A stretch of 64,000 nt of DNA from Crocinitomicaceae bacterium (GCA_021325675.1 JAJTCM010000001.1:682001-746000), one strand, 5' to 3'; counted from the stretch's first letter, positions 15,234-24,610 are shown. Made by a program: numbers and translations. Notes: generated by a model not told the origin, from the letters alone.

Positions 15234-17625
15234 TGTTGTGGTTATAATTTTCTATGACCTCAAAATTAAACTGGTCTTTCAACTGCAAAAATGCAACTTT
15301 TTTTATTTGTTTCGCCCCTAATTTTTTCTTTTCTACATCTGCCGAAAATCCAAAGTGTATTTCACTGTACTTCAAATCAATAGCACGTAAGCAAACCTGG
15401 TAAAGCATCTGTTTATAACTGTTGTATTGCGCATTCAGCCCGTAATCCAAGCCTACAATTAAGGGGTTGTAAAACCCTTTGGCCTTGTGGCAGAAACCTA
15501 CGGAAGCAAGCTCGTTCCCGATATACAGCTTGATGAATTCCCAGTCGGGCGATTCATTGATTTTGGAGAAAAAGCTGAAAGGATAAGCGAATTCGTTGAT
15601 CCCGCGGCTTTTGGAAGATACATTTAAAAACAAGCTGTAAGCGGTGTTGAGCTCACCTTTTTCCAGCGTATCGGCGCACTCAACGCGAAAGTGGTGCTCA
15701 AATTTCAGGACATCATCTTTGATATGCCTTCTGCTTCGCGCTGACAAGCTACTGAAAAACTGTGATTTGTCCTGTACTAAACCCGTAATGACATTCGTAT
15801 CCGGCATCTGGATCTTCAGGTAAGAATTTTCGTGGAAATGAGAGAAAAAAGGCTCATCTTCGTTAAAATCCCGTAAAATTACCGTGTTCAGGTCTTCTTT
15901 TTCCTGGATTTGCGCCAACTTTTCGAGCAGCATCCGAACGGCTTTTTCCCAACCGGTTTTGCTTCTATCCAGGTACATGTGCTCACCTTCAGTAACCAAA
16001 GAGCCCATCATCAGGAAACGGGAACACAGAAAGTACTTGTCTTCCACCCTCTTTTCTTCAATTGCATTGGAAATATGCACCGGTGAGAGTAAATCTTCCT
16101 TAAAAAGACCGCTGGTGAAAAAGGTCGCAAGCACAATTTCTTTTTTACTGTTGCGCACCACCACGTAATGAAAATCCCAGTTTTCTTCCGGAAGGTCATT
16201 TCCGCTGAAAGCTTCTTCCAATAAAACGAGGGCAGCATAATCGTAATTGCCTTTATTTGCAAAGGCGTTGTCCCACTCTTCTTGCCTGATATTTTTGATG
16301 CTCTGCTCATAGCTCACTTCCAGCCCGGCATTTTTGCTTACCGTTACGGAATCATGATCCAGCAAAGGCAGGTGAAAAGCTTTGCGCACATCATTAAGCG
16401 TTTTGCCTTCCTGCTCCAGCGCCAGCGGATAATGTTTCACGAGGGCGTCAACGAGCGCTTTGATGTCTTCAAGGCTGTTGTGGTTGGTAATCGTGAAGCG
16501 CAGCCCTGTATTTTTTAATGGTACGGCCGGGAACATGGCGATATTTACATAAAACCCGTCGTCCAGGATCCGCTTGTTGAGATTGTAGCCTACGACCGGC
16601 TGCCCGGTGCAAAGGAAAAATATCGGGGTTTCAGGGTTTGAGATTACCGGCAGGTTGGTTTCAGCAAAGAGCTTGTTGGCATAATCCAGCTTTTCTTTGA
16701 GGGAAGCCTGCAGCGTATAAATCTCATCTGAAAGGTGAATTTTGGCAGAAGCGATGGAAGCTCCGAGCATGGGCGGCGGAATTGGATGGGAGTGTGTCAG
16801 TGCGCCGCCGTAAATGCTCACTTTAGCGAACCATTTATCATCCGGGAAAACGGCAATACCGCCCATAACGCCAAAACCTTTGGCCATCGTTGTTACGTAT
16901 ATCGTCCGCTTATTTTCTTTTGCTTCTTTATAGATCCGTCCGCAGCCATGCTTACCGAACCAGCTCATTCCGTGGGCATCATCAACATACAGGTGAAGCT
17001 GCGGGTATTTTTCCATCAAGGCGTTGATTTCGTCAATCGGTGCCACATCACCGTACATGGAGTAAACGCCGTCGATCATGTACCAGATTTTGCTGTATTT
17101 ATCCCGCATCTGCTTGATTTTGTACTCGAGCATTTCGAGGTTGCTGTGACGTACGATATCAACGGGGACGCCTTTGGCCCGCATGAGCTGGGCGGCTGTC
17201 TGGATACTGGCGTGGCACTGCTGATCGAGAATAATCGCGTCCTCCGCTTCAACAACAGCCGGGAGCACAGATATGTGCAGTAAAGATGTGGAGGAATACG
17301 TCAGAACAGGCTTCGAATCAAAGATTTCAGAAAGCAAATCTTCCAGGTAAGCCGTTTTGTCGGACATCAAATACGTTCGTGAAACCGAAAACTGTGTTCC
17401 GGAATGCTGCGCATATTCAATTGATTTTTTTATGATCCGGGGATGTGATTCAAGGCCCATGTAGCCGCACGTGCCGAAATTCCGCATGCGCTGCTTACCA
17501 ACTTTCATGTGGGACCCCTCCCATTTTTTGCTATTGTATTTCAACTGGATAACCCCGCGGGATTTCGCTTCCGTCAATAAATCATTGATGGTTTCGTTGA
17601 AGCTGTGATGTTTTATTTTAGCCAT
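15226..17625 (-). CDS. Alpha-oxoamine-synthase-like PLP enzyme fused to GNAT domain
   Basis: 799 residues, about twice the length of a normal alpha-oxoamine synthase (near 400). Residues about 1-410 show the fold-type I PLP enzyme: FGTCGYMGLESHP near 50-62, LDQQCHAS (133-140), YVDDAHGMSWFG (DDAH at 215-218) and the PLP lysine in TTMAKGFGVMGG (Lys249). The usual G-S-G-x-S-R segment is replaced by GTQFSVSRTYLMSD, so the substrate pocket differs from KBL and BioF. Residues about 430-799 form a GNAT/FemAB-like acyltransferase region (RSRRHIKDDVLKFEHHFRVE; ELASVGFCHKAKG). The family condenses an acyl-CoA with an amino acid (long-chain bases, aminoketone autoinducers); the fused acyltransferase could acylate the product. 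First gene of the signalling operon. The product is unknown. Confidence 0.85.
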   Translation of the reverse strand: MAKIKHHSFNETINDLLTEAKSRGVIQLKYNSKKWEGSHMKVGKQRMRNFGTCGYMGLESHPRIIKKSIEYAQHSGTQFSVSRTYLMSDKTAYLEDLLSEIFDSKPVLTYSSTSLLHISVLPAVVEAEDAIILDQQCHASIQTAAQLMRAKGVPVDIVRHSNLEMLEYKIKQMRDKYSKIWYMIDGVYSMYGDVAPIDEINALMEKYPQLHLYVDDAHGMSWFGKHGCGRIYKEAKENKRTIYVTTMAKGFGVMGGIAVFPDDKWFAKVSIYGGALTHSHPIPPPMLGASIASAKIHLSDEIYTLQASLKEKLDYANKLFAETNLPVISNPETPIFFLCTGQPVVGYNLNKRILDDGFYVNIAMFPAVPLKNTGLRFTITNHNSLEDIKALVDALVKHYPLALEQEGKTLNDVRKAFHLPLLDHDSVTVSKNAGLEVSYEQSIKNIRQEEWDNAFANKGNYDYAALVLLEEAFSGNDLPEENWDFHYVVVRNSKKEIVLATFFTSGLFKEDLLSPVHISNAIEEKRVEDKYFLCSRFLMMGSLVTEGEHMYLDRSKTGWEKAVRMLLEKLAQIQEKEDLNTVILRDFNEDEPFFSHFHENSYLKIQMPDTNVITGLVQDKSQFFSSLSARSRRHIKDDVLKFEHHFRVECADTLEKGELNTAYSLFLNVSSKSRGINEFAYPFSFFSKINESPDWEFIKLYIGNELASVGFCHKAKGFYNPLIVGLDYGLNAQYNSYKQMLYQVCLRAIDLKYSEIHFGFSADVEKKKLGAKQIKKVAFLQLKDQFNFEVIENYNHNIV

Positions 17626-17690
17626 AATTACTAAAATTGTCTAATATACTATGAACTGCCTCGCATCTTGTTAACGGATTCACAAAACAC

Positions 17691-17722
17691 GTATTTATAC
17701 TTATTCAAATGAGTATAAATAC
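17691..17722. promoter_or_regulatory. Paired GTATTTATAC elements upstream of the AOS operon
   Basis: GTATTTATAC at 17691-17700 and its inverted copy GTATAAATAC at 17713-17722, 22 bp apart start to start (two helical turns), both flanked by ACAC or TGTGT on the outer side. They are 66-97 bp upstream of the fusion enzyme start. A TATATTAG box (minus strand, 17641-17648) may be the -7 element. Confidence 0.75.
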
Positions 17723-17753
17723 CCTTGTGTTTTTCGTGAAAAATTATACAAAA

Positions 17754-18146
17754 TTATACCATTTCGGCTTCTTTCAGAGCGGCTAACCACTCAATTGCTT
17801 TTTCCTGATCTGCAAAAAGACGGATCGGGACCTGTGAATTTTTAAAACTGACTTTGATGATGAAATTGGCGATAAATTTAGTGAGGGTTGAATTCACAAA
17901 AACGGCAATACCTTTTAACTGAACGGTTCCTTTTTCCATACCCAGGAAATCACGCGCCTGTTTCTCCACTACCTTTACTTTCGTTACATCGCAGAAAAGA
18001 TAGACGGGCTTGTAATTGGTGAACTGCAGGCCTTCACGGATCATTTCTTCCACTATTTCCAGGGAAATCTGTTCAGGTTTACATTGTAAGTGGACAAAGT
18101 CCTTATGGTCAACCAAATGTATATATTTTCCTTCAAAGCTACCCAT
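17754..18146 (-). CDS. STAS/SEC14-like protein B
   Basis: 130 residues, paralogous to the protein at 14823-15233 over its whole length (shared blocks: FCDVTKVKVVEKQARDFLG, VFVNSTLTKFIANFIIKVSF, VPIRLFADQEKAIEWL). Soluble, no signal peptide. Encoded upstream of the enzyme operon, with 128 bp and a pair of elements between them, and has its own pair of elements 80-111 bp upstream. Likely works with or antagonises protein A; no binding partner can be read from sequence. Confidence 0.75.
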   Translation of the reverse strand: MGSFEGKYIHLVDHKDFVHLQCKPEQISLEIVEEMIREGLQFTNYKPVYLFCDVTKVKVVEKQARDFLGMEKGTVQLKGIAVFVNSTLTKFIANFIIKVSFKNSQVPIRLFADQEKAIEWLAALKEAEMV

Positions 18147-18225
18147 TTGCCGTTGTTCTAGTGGTTTGGCTATACAATGTTAGCTATAAATTTTCGAAAT
18201 CATTTACGTACAAAAGTGTAAACAG

Positions 18226-18257
18226 GTATTTATACTAGCGTAAACGGGTATTTATAC
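18226..18257. promoter_or_regulatory. Directly repeated GTATTTATAC elements upstream of STAS-like B
   Basis: GTATTTATAC at 18226-18235 and 18248-18257, within a 22-bp direct repeat (AG-T/C-GTAAAC-A/G-GGTATTTATAC). Spacing again is exactly 22 bp, as at 17691-17722. Lies 80-111 bp upstream of the STAS-like B start. Confidence 0.78.
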
Positions 18258-18337
18258 CTTGAAAACAGGTGGGTAAACCGCCCAAAATAGCCACCAAAGG
18301 AATTGATGATGTGACCGGGGCGGGAGTTTCAGATTCC

Positions 18338-18928
18338 TTAATTATCACTCGGATCAAGCGGAAAGCCGGAAATAAGCCTGTATTTAGGGCCGAGCTTGTT
18401 CATGAAGTACTTCCAGTGGTCTTCATACTTCGAAGTCATGATTTCCTTTGCATCTTCGGGATGGCAGACAACCCAGGAATGGCGGTCAATCTCTTCCTGC
18501 AGCTGTCCTGCGTTCCAGCCTGAATAACCGAGAAAGAAACGGATTTTATCTTCCGCGATATGCTCAGATGTAAGGTGTGTATATAATTGCTCAAAATCCC
18601 CGCCAATAAAGATTCCCGGCGAGATTTCCAGGCTGTCGTTCAGCTCTTCGGCAAGGGTATGTATGAAATACATGGTTTCTTTTTCCACCGGCCCGCCAAT
18701 GCTCACTTTTGTATCAAGGTCAGGGAATTCATCGTTGAGCTGGCTCAGGTTGACCTCAATGTAATGGTTGATCACAAAGCCGAAGCTGCCTTCCGGTGAA
18801 TGCTCGCACAGGTATACCACGGAGCGTTCGAAATATTCATCCCCCATGAAGGGATCGGACAGCAGAATGCAGCCTTTTTTGGGCTCCAGTTTGTTTGTAA
18901 ATGTTATATCCGGAATTTTCTTAGACAT
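18338..18928 (-). CDS. yqgE: YqgE/AlgH family protein
   Basis: 196 residues, typical UPF0301 length. Signature pieces are visible: GCILLSDPFMGDEYFERSVV at the start of the fold, VYLCEHSPEGSFGFVIN, SIGGPVEKETMYFIHT, and RFFLGYSGWNAGQLQEEI. Cytosolic protein of unsettled function (named AlgH in Pseudomonas). It follows the M16 peptidase gene on the same strand with a 7-bp gap, so cotranscription is likely. Confidence 0.96.
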   Translation of the reverse strand: MSKKIPDITFTNKLEPKKGCILLSDPFMGDEYFERSVVYLCEHSPEGSFGFVINHYIEVNLSQLNDEFPDLDTKVSIGGPVEKETMYFIHTLAEELNDSLEISPGIFIGGDFEQLYTHLTSEHIAEDKIRFFLGYSGWNAGQLQEEIDRHSWVVCHPEDAKEIMTSKYEDHWKYFMNKLGPKYRLISGFPLDPSDN

Positions 18929-18935
18929 GAATCTG

Positions 18936-21815
18936 TTAGTTTTTAACTACTTGTGTTGGTTTCACTTTGATTATTTTGCCGTATTTTTCTAATGTCTTTG
19001 TATCGAATTTGCCTGAGTTTCCAACCACGAAGATCTGCATCGGGCGCCCTTTGATTTCCTGGCTGTAAAAGCTCTCAATCTGGTCAAATGACAGGTCGGA
19101 GAAATAAGTCAGCAGGTTTTTGTTCGGATCCTGGCTGAAGCCCATTTCTTCCCATCTTTCAACGCTTGAAATCAGCTCCCTGAAGCCCGGACGCGACGTT
19201 TTTGCATCAGAGATCAGCGATGAGCGGATCCCGTCCTCACGCTCGCGCTTTACCGGCATGTTGGTAATCAGCTCGCTCATGACCTGGATTGCTTCGGGTG
19301 TTTTATCCCCCTGGCAACCGACGTAAGCATAAAACCAGCTGTTTTGCCCCGGCTTCTCAGCCATTTGGTAACGGGCATTCGTGGAATACGCCAGGGAACG
19401 GAACTCGCGGATTTCCTGGAAAACGAGCGATGACATATCGGCGCCGAAATACAGGTTGAAGGCTTTCATGTTACCGATCACATCCGGTTTCATCGGTGCG
19501 CCGTCAATCATAAAGTTGATTTGCGACTGTACCGCTTTTTTATCGTTCAGGAAGTAAACCTTAGGGGAATCGAAACCTTGCTTAGCCAGGACTTTCTTCG
19601 GAAGCTTCGCTTTAGACGGTGTTTTGATCTCCACTACTTTTTTAACGGAGGAAACAATTTCACTGCCCGGTTTTGTGCCCACATACGAAATGTTCAATTC
19701 ATAGCCCATGCATTCGCTGAACAGGTCTGTGAACTGTTTGGCGGTGATCTTTTCGATTTCTTTGGCGCTCAGCTCGCGCAGGTAACGGGAATCTTTACCG
19801 TACAATGCGTAAGCCTGGGTAGCGGAAAGCAGCATGCCTAAATCTTCGTTGTTCATTTTCCGCTCGGATTTGATCTCGTCTGCCAGGATTTTGATCGCTT
19901 TCTGGTCTTCCTTGCAGTTTTTAAGGAAATCCATTACCAGGGCAATAGTCTCGCTGTATTTGGAATCAACACCTTCTACGCTGAGACGGAAAGTATTGTC
20001 GTTTGCATGGAAATACATGGAAGCCCCTACTTCGAAGAGCGCTTTTTTGAATTCCGTTGCATTTTTGCTGGCTGTGCCTAATTTATTCAGGTAATTTGGC
20101 AAATAGAACAACAAAGCATTGTGGTCCGTGCCTATTCCCCAGGAAAACTCGAGGTTAAAAATCTGGTTGTAAGGGTTGTTTACCATTTTGAGGGTCACGA
20201 GATCTGCCAGTTTTTCGCTGCGGATGTCTTTTTGAAAATCCACGAACTTAGCCTGGATCCCCGGTGTTTCGGTTTGTCTCCAGGTTTGGGCAAAAGCAGA
20301 AACTTTTCCGTCTACCGGGATTACCGGCTCGAAAGCAGGCTTATTGAGCTTATCTTTTTTCGGTGTGCCCATGCGGGAATAAAGCGCCAGGTAGTTTGGC
20401 CCGTAATATTTATTGGTAACAGCTACAATATCCTCTTTGGTGATGTTTTTGAGCTCGAGGTAATTTTTGAGGTAAGCGTCCCAGGAAACATTGGCCGTAA
20501 AAGCAGTGATCAGCATCAGGGCGCGGGAATCGTTGCGCTCCAGCTGACGTTCGAAATCCTTGATGAGGGAAGTTTTCGCCCCTTCGAAGAAAAGCTGGTC
20601 AAAGCTTCCTTTACGGAGCAAATCGAGCTGCTCATCCATGAGCTTTTCAGCTTCCGGGAAATCCTGGCCTACAATCTTCGGAACGGCAAAAATAATGGAA
20701 GCGCTGTAATCGTTGTATTCCATCGGCATCATGCCTGCATAGGACAGTTTTCCGTCGGTGCCGAGCATATCCAGCAAGCCGGATCCTTCGCCGTTTGAAA
20801 GCATGTAGTTGGCAATCTGAAGTTTCAATTGGTCAGGATGGTTGTTTTTCGGTGCGCGGTAGCCACGGAGCATTGCTTTAATCGGCGTTGCCTTGATTTC
20901 AACGGTTTCCGCACCTTTGAATTCTGCTTCGGCGTATTCCGGGAAAACCGGCACAGTGCCCGTTCTCCAGTCTGAGTAATACATTTCAATCAGGCGGATC
21001 GCTTCCTGCGTGTCAAAATCACCGGAAAGCGCGAGCACCATGTTGTTTGCAACATAATAGGTGTTGAAGTATTCGTACATTTTTTGCAGGGACGGATTTT
21101 TTAAGTGCTCCGTGTGACCGATGATCGGCTGCTGTCCGTACGGGTGGTTTTTCCAGAAATTTTTATTGAACACGTCGATCACCTCTGAGAAAGGCGAATC
21201 CATGCTGCGGTTCTTTTCTTCGTAAACCGTTTCTAATTCTGACTGGAACAAGCGGAAAACCGGTTTTTCAAAGCGGTGATCGTAGATTTTGAGCCAGTGC
21301 TCGAGCTTATTGGAAGGGAATTCGTTATGATAGGCTGTGAAGTCTTCCGTTGTAAACGCGTTGACATTTGTACCCCCGATTTCGGAAAGCATACGGTCCA
21401 TTTCATTTGGAATCGCGTATTTACCGGCAAGGATGGCTTCGTCGTTGATTTTTTTCTGGATCTCAGCGCGTTTGGCTTCATCTGTCGTTTTACCAAGCTC
21501 TTCATATAAAGCTTCGATTTTATCCAGGTGTACTTTTTCGCTCTGGTAATCCCAGGTTCCCATTTCTTCCGTGCCTTTGAAAAGCATGTGCTCCAGGTAA
21601 TGCGCCATTCCCGTTGCTTCTTTCGGGTCGTTTTTTCCACCGGCTTTCACGGCTACAACACCAAAAATCTGCGGCGTATTGTGGTTTTCGGTCAGCATTA
21701 CCGTCAACCCGTTTTTCAGGGTATACTGCGTTGTTTTTAACGGATCAGCGCTTGTTTGTGCCTGTACGGAAAGGACTGCAAAGCCCAGGAAAAAAATCGA
21801 AAACTTCTTTAACAT
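18936..21815 (-). CDS. M16-family zinc metalloprotease (insulinase-like), periplasmic
   Basis: 959 residues with an N-terminal signal peptide (MLKKFSIFFLGFAVLSVQAQ). Two M16 halves: the first carries the inverted zinc motif HYLEH (72-76) followed by the downstream Glu region (ETVYEEKNRSMDSPFSE); the second half is the inactive type that closes over the substrate. Full-length double-M16 peptidases degrade short peptides and are commonly exported in Bacteroidota. Downstream yqgE may be in the same transcript. Confidence 0.95.
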   Translation of the reverse strand: MLKKFSIFFLGFAVLSVQAQTSADPLKTTQYTLKNGLTVMLTENHNTPQIFGVVAVKAGGKNDPKEATGMAHYLEHMLFKGTEEMGTWDYQSEKVHLDKIEALYEELGKTTDEAKRAEIQKKINDEAILAGKYAIPNEMDRMLSEIGGTNVNAFTTEDFTAYHNEFPSNKLEHWLKIYDHRFEKPVFRLFQSELETVYEEKNRSMDSPFSEVIDVFNKNFWKNHPYGQQPIIGHTEHLKNPSLQKMYEYFNTYYVANNMVLALSGDFDTQEAIRLIEMYYSDWRTGTVPVFPEYAEAEFKGAETVEIKATPIKAMLRGYRAPKNNHPDQLKLQIANYMLSNGEGSGLLDMLGTDGKLSYAGMMPMEYNDYSASIIFAVPKIVGQDFPEAEKLMDEQLDLLRKGSFDQLFFEGAKTSLIKDFERQLERNDSRALMLITAFTANVSWDAYLKNYLELKNITKEDIVAVTNKYYGPNYLALYSRMGTPKKDKLNKPAFEPVIPVDGKVSAFAQTWRQTETPGIQAKFVDFQKDIRSEKLADLVTLKMVNNPYNQIFNLEFSWGIGTDHNALLFYLPNYLNKLGTASKNATEFKKALFEVGASMYFHANDNTFRLSVEGVDSKYSETIALVMDFLKNCKEDQKAIKILADEIKSERKMNNEDLGMLLSATQAYALYGKDSRYLRELSAKEIEKITAKQFTDLFSECMGYELNISYVGTKPGSEIVSSVKKVVEIKTPSKAKLPKKVLAKQGFDSPKVYFLNDKKAVQSQINFMIDGAPMKPDVIGNMKAFNLYFGADMSSLVFQEIREFRSLAYSTNARYQMAEKPGQNSWFYAYVGCQGDKTPEAIQVMSELITNMPVKREREDGIRSSLISDAKTSRPGFRELISSVERWEEMGFSQDPNKNLLTYFSDLSFDQIESFYSQEIKGRPMQIFVVGNSGKFDTKTLEKYGKIIKVKPTQVVKN

Positions 21816-21926
21816 TCTGTGTTTTATTTTTTTGAGAAGGTAAAAATAAGGATTTTAAATCAAAAGCCATAATCCTGTATTAATTTCTTCTAAATTTGCA
21901 AGTCAAAACACTTCAGGTGCAACAGA

Positions 21927-22370
21927 ATGTATCAATTTGAGATTAAAGCTTTTGACGATTTGTCAGTCCGTGAATTCCACGACATCCTGCAACTGCGTGT
22001 AAACGTGTTCATTGTAGAGCAAAACTGCCCGTATCCTGAGCTGGACGGCAAGGACCTGCTTTCCTTTCATGTTATTGGGCGTGACCAAAACGGCCGGGTT
22101 GCAGCAACTGCACGCATTCTCCCCCCGGGCGTATCTTACCCGGAAGTTTCGATAGGACGCGTTTCCAGCCATCCGGATTTCCGCGGAAAGGGCGTGGGAC
22201 ACCCGCTCATGGAAGCCGTTCTCAGCTTCATTGAAAAGCAGTTCGGCGCTGTCCCGGTCCGCATTTCCGCCCAGGCTTACCTGCTGGAATATTATAAAAA
22301 ACATGGTTTCGTCCCGACGGGAAAAGAGTACCTGGAAGATGATATTCCGCATGTGGAGATGCTTCGGTGA
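21927..22370 (+). CDS. ElaA-like GNAT N-acetyltransferase
   Basis: 147 residues. ElaA features: RVNVFIVEQNCPYPELDGKD at the N-terminal strand, acetyl-CoA loop region RVSSHPDFRGKGVGHPLM (R/Q-x-x-G-x-G/A pattern), and YKKHGFVPTGKEYLEDDIPH at the end. Soluble acetyltransferase of unknown substrate. A TAAATTTG box at 21891-21898 is a reasonable -7 element. A 16-bp perfect palindrome starts 3 bp after the stop codon. Confidence 0.93.
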   Translation: MYQFEIKAFDDLSVREFHDILQLRVNVFIVEQNCPYPELDGKDLLSFHVIGRDQNGRVAATARILPPGVSYPEVSIGRVSSHPDFRGKGVGHPLMEAVLSFIEKQFGAVPVRISAQAYLLEYYKKHGFVPTGKEYLEDDIPHVEMLR

Positions 22371-22372
22371 GT

Positions 22373-22388
22373 TGTATGGATCCATACA
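22373..22388. repeat. 16-bp perfect palindrome after the ElaA-like gene
   Basis: TGTATGGATCCATACA, immediately downstream of the stop codon. No T-run follows, so it is more likely a protein site or hairpin than an intrinsic terminator. Confidence 0.7.
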
Positions 22389-22487
22389 CATAACACATCC
22401 CATTCAACATTCATAATCCGTCGCTTATCAAATAATCACCGGAAAAACCGGATTTTGTTATACATTTGACATCGTAAAATTTAAATC

Positions 22488-24566
22488 ATGAAAACACAGC
22501 AGCTTTCAGTTTACCTTTTGAGCGGATTTATCCTGCTTGGCGCTACAACCGGCCTGGCCCAGGAAAGAACGTATTCCAAAAAGAACAAAAAAGACGAAAA
22601 GAACCAGAAATCGAAAGAGGTGCTTTTCAACCAGGGCTACATGGACCTGACCGTGCGCCCGCAGGACGATTTTTTCAAATTTGCTAACGGCACGTGGGTA
22701 AAAAACAACCCTGTCCCGCCGAGTGAATCACGCTGGGGAAGCTTTAACGAGCTTGATAAGGCCAATAAAGCCAAGCTTACGAAAATACTCGAGGACCTGA
22801 AAGCGACCAAAAGCGCACCGAAATCCATTGAACAGATGCTGGGCGCATATTACGCTTCATTTACGGATATGACCAAGCGCAACGAGCTGGGAATGAAGCC
22901 CATCAAAGCGGACCTTGCTAAAATCAACGGGATGACCGCATACACGGATGTTGTTGCCATTGTTGCCGAGCAGCACAAATACGGCGTAAGCTCCCTGTTT
23001 GGGATCGGCGTTGGCCAGGACATGAAGGATGTGAACAAAAACATCACGTACCTCGGACAGAGCGGGATCGGCTTACCAAACCGCGATTATTATTTCGAAG
23101 AAAATAAAAAAGGCCTGCTGACCAAGTATAAGGAGCACGTAAAATCCATTTTCAAGCTTGCGGGATACAGCGATGAGAAAGCGCAAACCGCAGCACGCAA
23201 CGTGGTTGCTTTTGAAACCCGCCTGGCTGAAAAAATGATGACGCAAGCGGAATTGCGCGTGCCTGAAAACAGCTATAACAAGCTCACTAAAAAAGAGACG
23301 GAAGAGCTTTTCGGGGCTTTTGATTTTGATAAATACCTGTCACTCGTCGGCAGTCAATCGTTTGATCACATTATTGTCGGGCAGCCTGATTTCATTAAAA
23401 ACGTGAACAAGCTCGTTAAGGGCACTTCTATTGAACAAATGAAGGATTACCTGAGCTGGTGTACACTGAACAGCTATGCTTCCCACCTGGATGAAAAGTT
23501 TGTGGCAGAAGATTTTGCGTTTTACCAGACTGTCATGAGCGGAAAAACACAGATGAAGCCACTGAACGAGCTGGCTATCAATGAAATTACAGAAATGACA
23601 ATCAGTGAAGCTTTAGGTAAACTGTTTGTTCAGAAATATTTTTCCGAAAGGGCGATGAACCGCGTAAACGGGATGGTTGACAACCTGCTTGCTACTTACA
23701 ACGAGCGGATCCAGGCCCTGAGCTGGATGAGCGACTCAACGAAGCAGGAGGCGCTTAAGAAACTGAATTCTATCGGCCGCAAGCTGGGCTTTCCAAGCAA
23801 ATGGGAGGATTTCAGCGACCTGGAGCTGACGGCGGACAATTACATTGAAAACCGTAAGAAATGTGCTTCCCGCGATGTTGCCAAGAATTTTGCCGAGCTG
23901 TATAAGCCGATCGACAAGGAGAAATGGGGAATGCCTGCACACCTCGTGAATGCTTACTACAACCCGCTCCTGAACGAAATCGCTTTCCCGGCAGGGATCA
24001 TGCAACCGCCTTTCTTTGATGAAAATGCAGAGGACGCGCTTAACTACGGCCGGATCGGAATGGTAATCGGGCACGAGTTTACGCACGGCTTTGACGACAT
24101 GGGCTCCAAATTCGCGGCTGACGGAAGCTTTACAAACTGGTGGTCGGAAGCTGACCGCACGGCTTTCGAGGAAAAGACAAAAGTGCTGGGAGAAACATTT
24201 TCTGTTTTCTGCCCGATGGAAGGCCACTGCGTTAACCCGGAGCTGACCATGGGTGAAAACATTGCCGACCTTGGCGGGATCACGCTGGCATATTACGCGT
24301 ATACGAAAACGGATGAATTTAAATCGGCTGCCATTAAAAACGGGTACAACCCGGCGCAGCGCTTTTTCATTTCCCTGGCGCAGCTCTGGAAGATCAATTA
24401 TACCGATGCCGAGCTGAAGAAACGGATTGCGAGCGATGAGCATTCACCGGGCATGTACCGTGTGAACGGCCCCCTGAAGAACTGCCCGGAATTCTTTGCA
24501 GCTTTTGATGTGAAGGAGGGTGATGCGATGCGGAATGCTGCCGTTAAGGTGGCCAGGATCTGGTAA
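22488..24566 (+). CDS. M13-family metallopeptidase (neprilysin-like)
   Basis: 692 residues with an N-terminal signal-like segment (MKTQQLSVYLLSGFILLGAT). The gluzincin motif HEFTH (529-533) lies in GMVIGHEFTHGFDD, the third zinc ligand in ENIADLGGITLAYYAY, and substrate-binding NAYYNP plus the C-terminal HSPGMYRVNGPLKN are present, so all catalytic parts appear intact. Zinc endopeptidase acting on oligopeptides in the periplasm. A TACATTTG box (22461-22468) serves as -7 element, and a terminator follows at 24611. Confidence 0.97.
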   Translation: MKTQQLSVYLLSGFILLGATTGLAQERTYSKKNKKDEKNQKSKEVLFNQGYMDLTVRPQDDFFKFANGTWVKNNPVPPSESRWGSFNELDKANKAKLTKILEDLKATKSAPKSIEQMLGAYYASFTDMTKRNELGMKPIKADLAKINGMTAYTDVVAIVAEQHKYGVSSLFGIGVGQDMKDVNKNITYLGQSGIGLPNRDYYFEENKKGLLTKYKEHVKSIFKLAGYSDEKAQTAARNVVAFETRLAEKMMTQAELRVPENSYNKLTKKETEELFGAFDFDKYLSLVGSQSFDHIIVGQPDFIKNVNKLVKGTSIEQMKDYLSWCTLNSYASHLDEKFVAEDFAFYQTVMSGKTQMKPLNELAINEITEMTISEALGKLFVQKYFSERAMNRVNGMVDNLLATYNERIQALSWMSDSTKQEALKKLNSIGRKLGFPSKWEDFSDLELTADNYIENRKKCASRDVAKNFAELYKPIDKEKWGMPAHLVNAYYNPLLNEIAFPAGIMQPPFFDENAEDALNYGRIGMVIGHEFTHGFDDMGSKFAADGSFTNWWSEADRTAFEEKTKVLGETFSVFCPMEGHCVNPELTMGENIADLGGITLAYYAYTKTDEFKSAAIKNGYNPAQRFFISLAQLWKINYTDAELKKRIASDEHSPGMYRVNGPLKNCPEFFAAFDVKEGDAMRNAAVKVARIW

Positions 24567-24610
24567 TACAGGTATTGTTCCCACAATTTTTTTGCCACAT
24601 TAGGCAATAT

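Noticed and set aside
15226-17625. Fusion enzyme considered as two genes joined by a sequencing error
   Set aside because: The frame is continuous with no overlapping stop or internal start region, and the linker region (about 410-450) reads as normal coding sequence.
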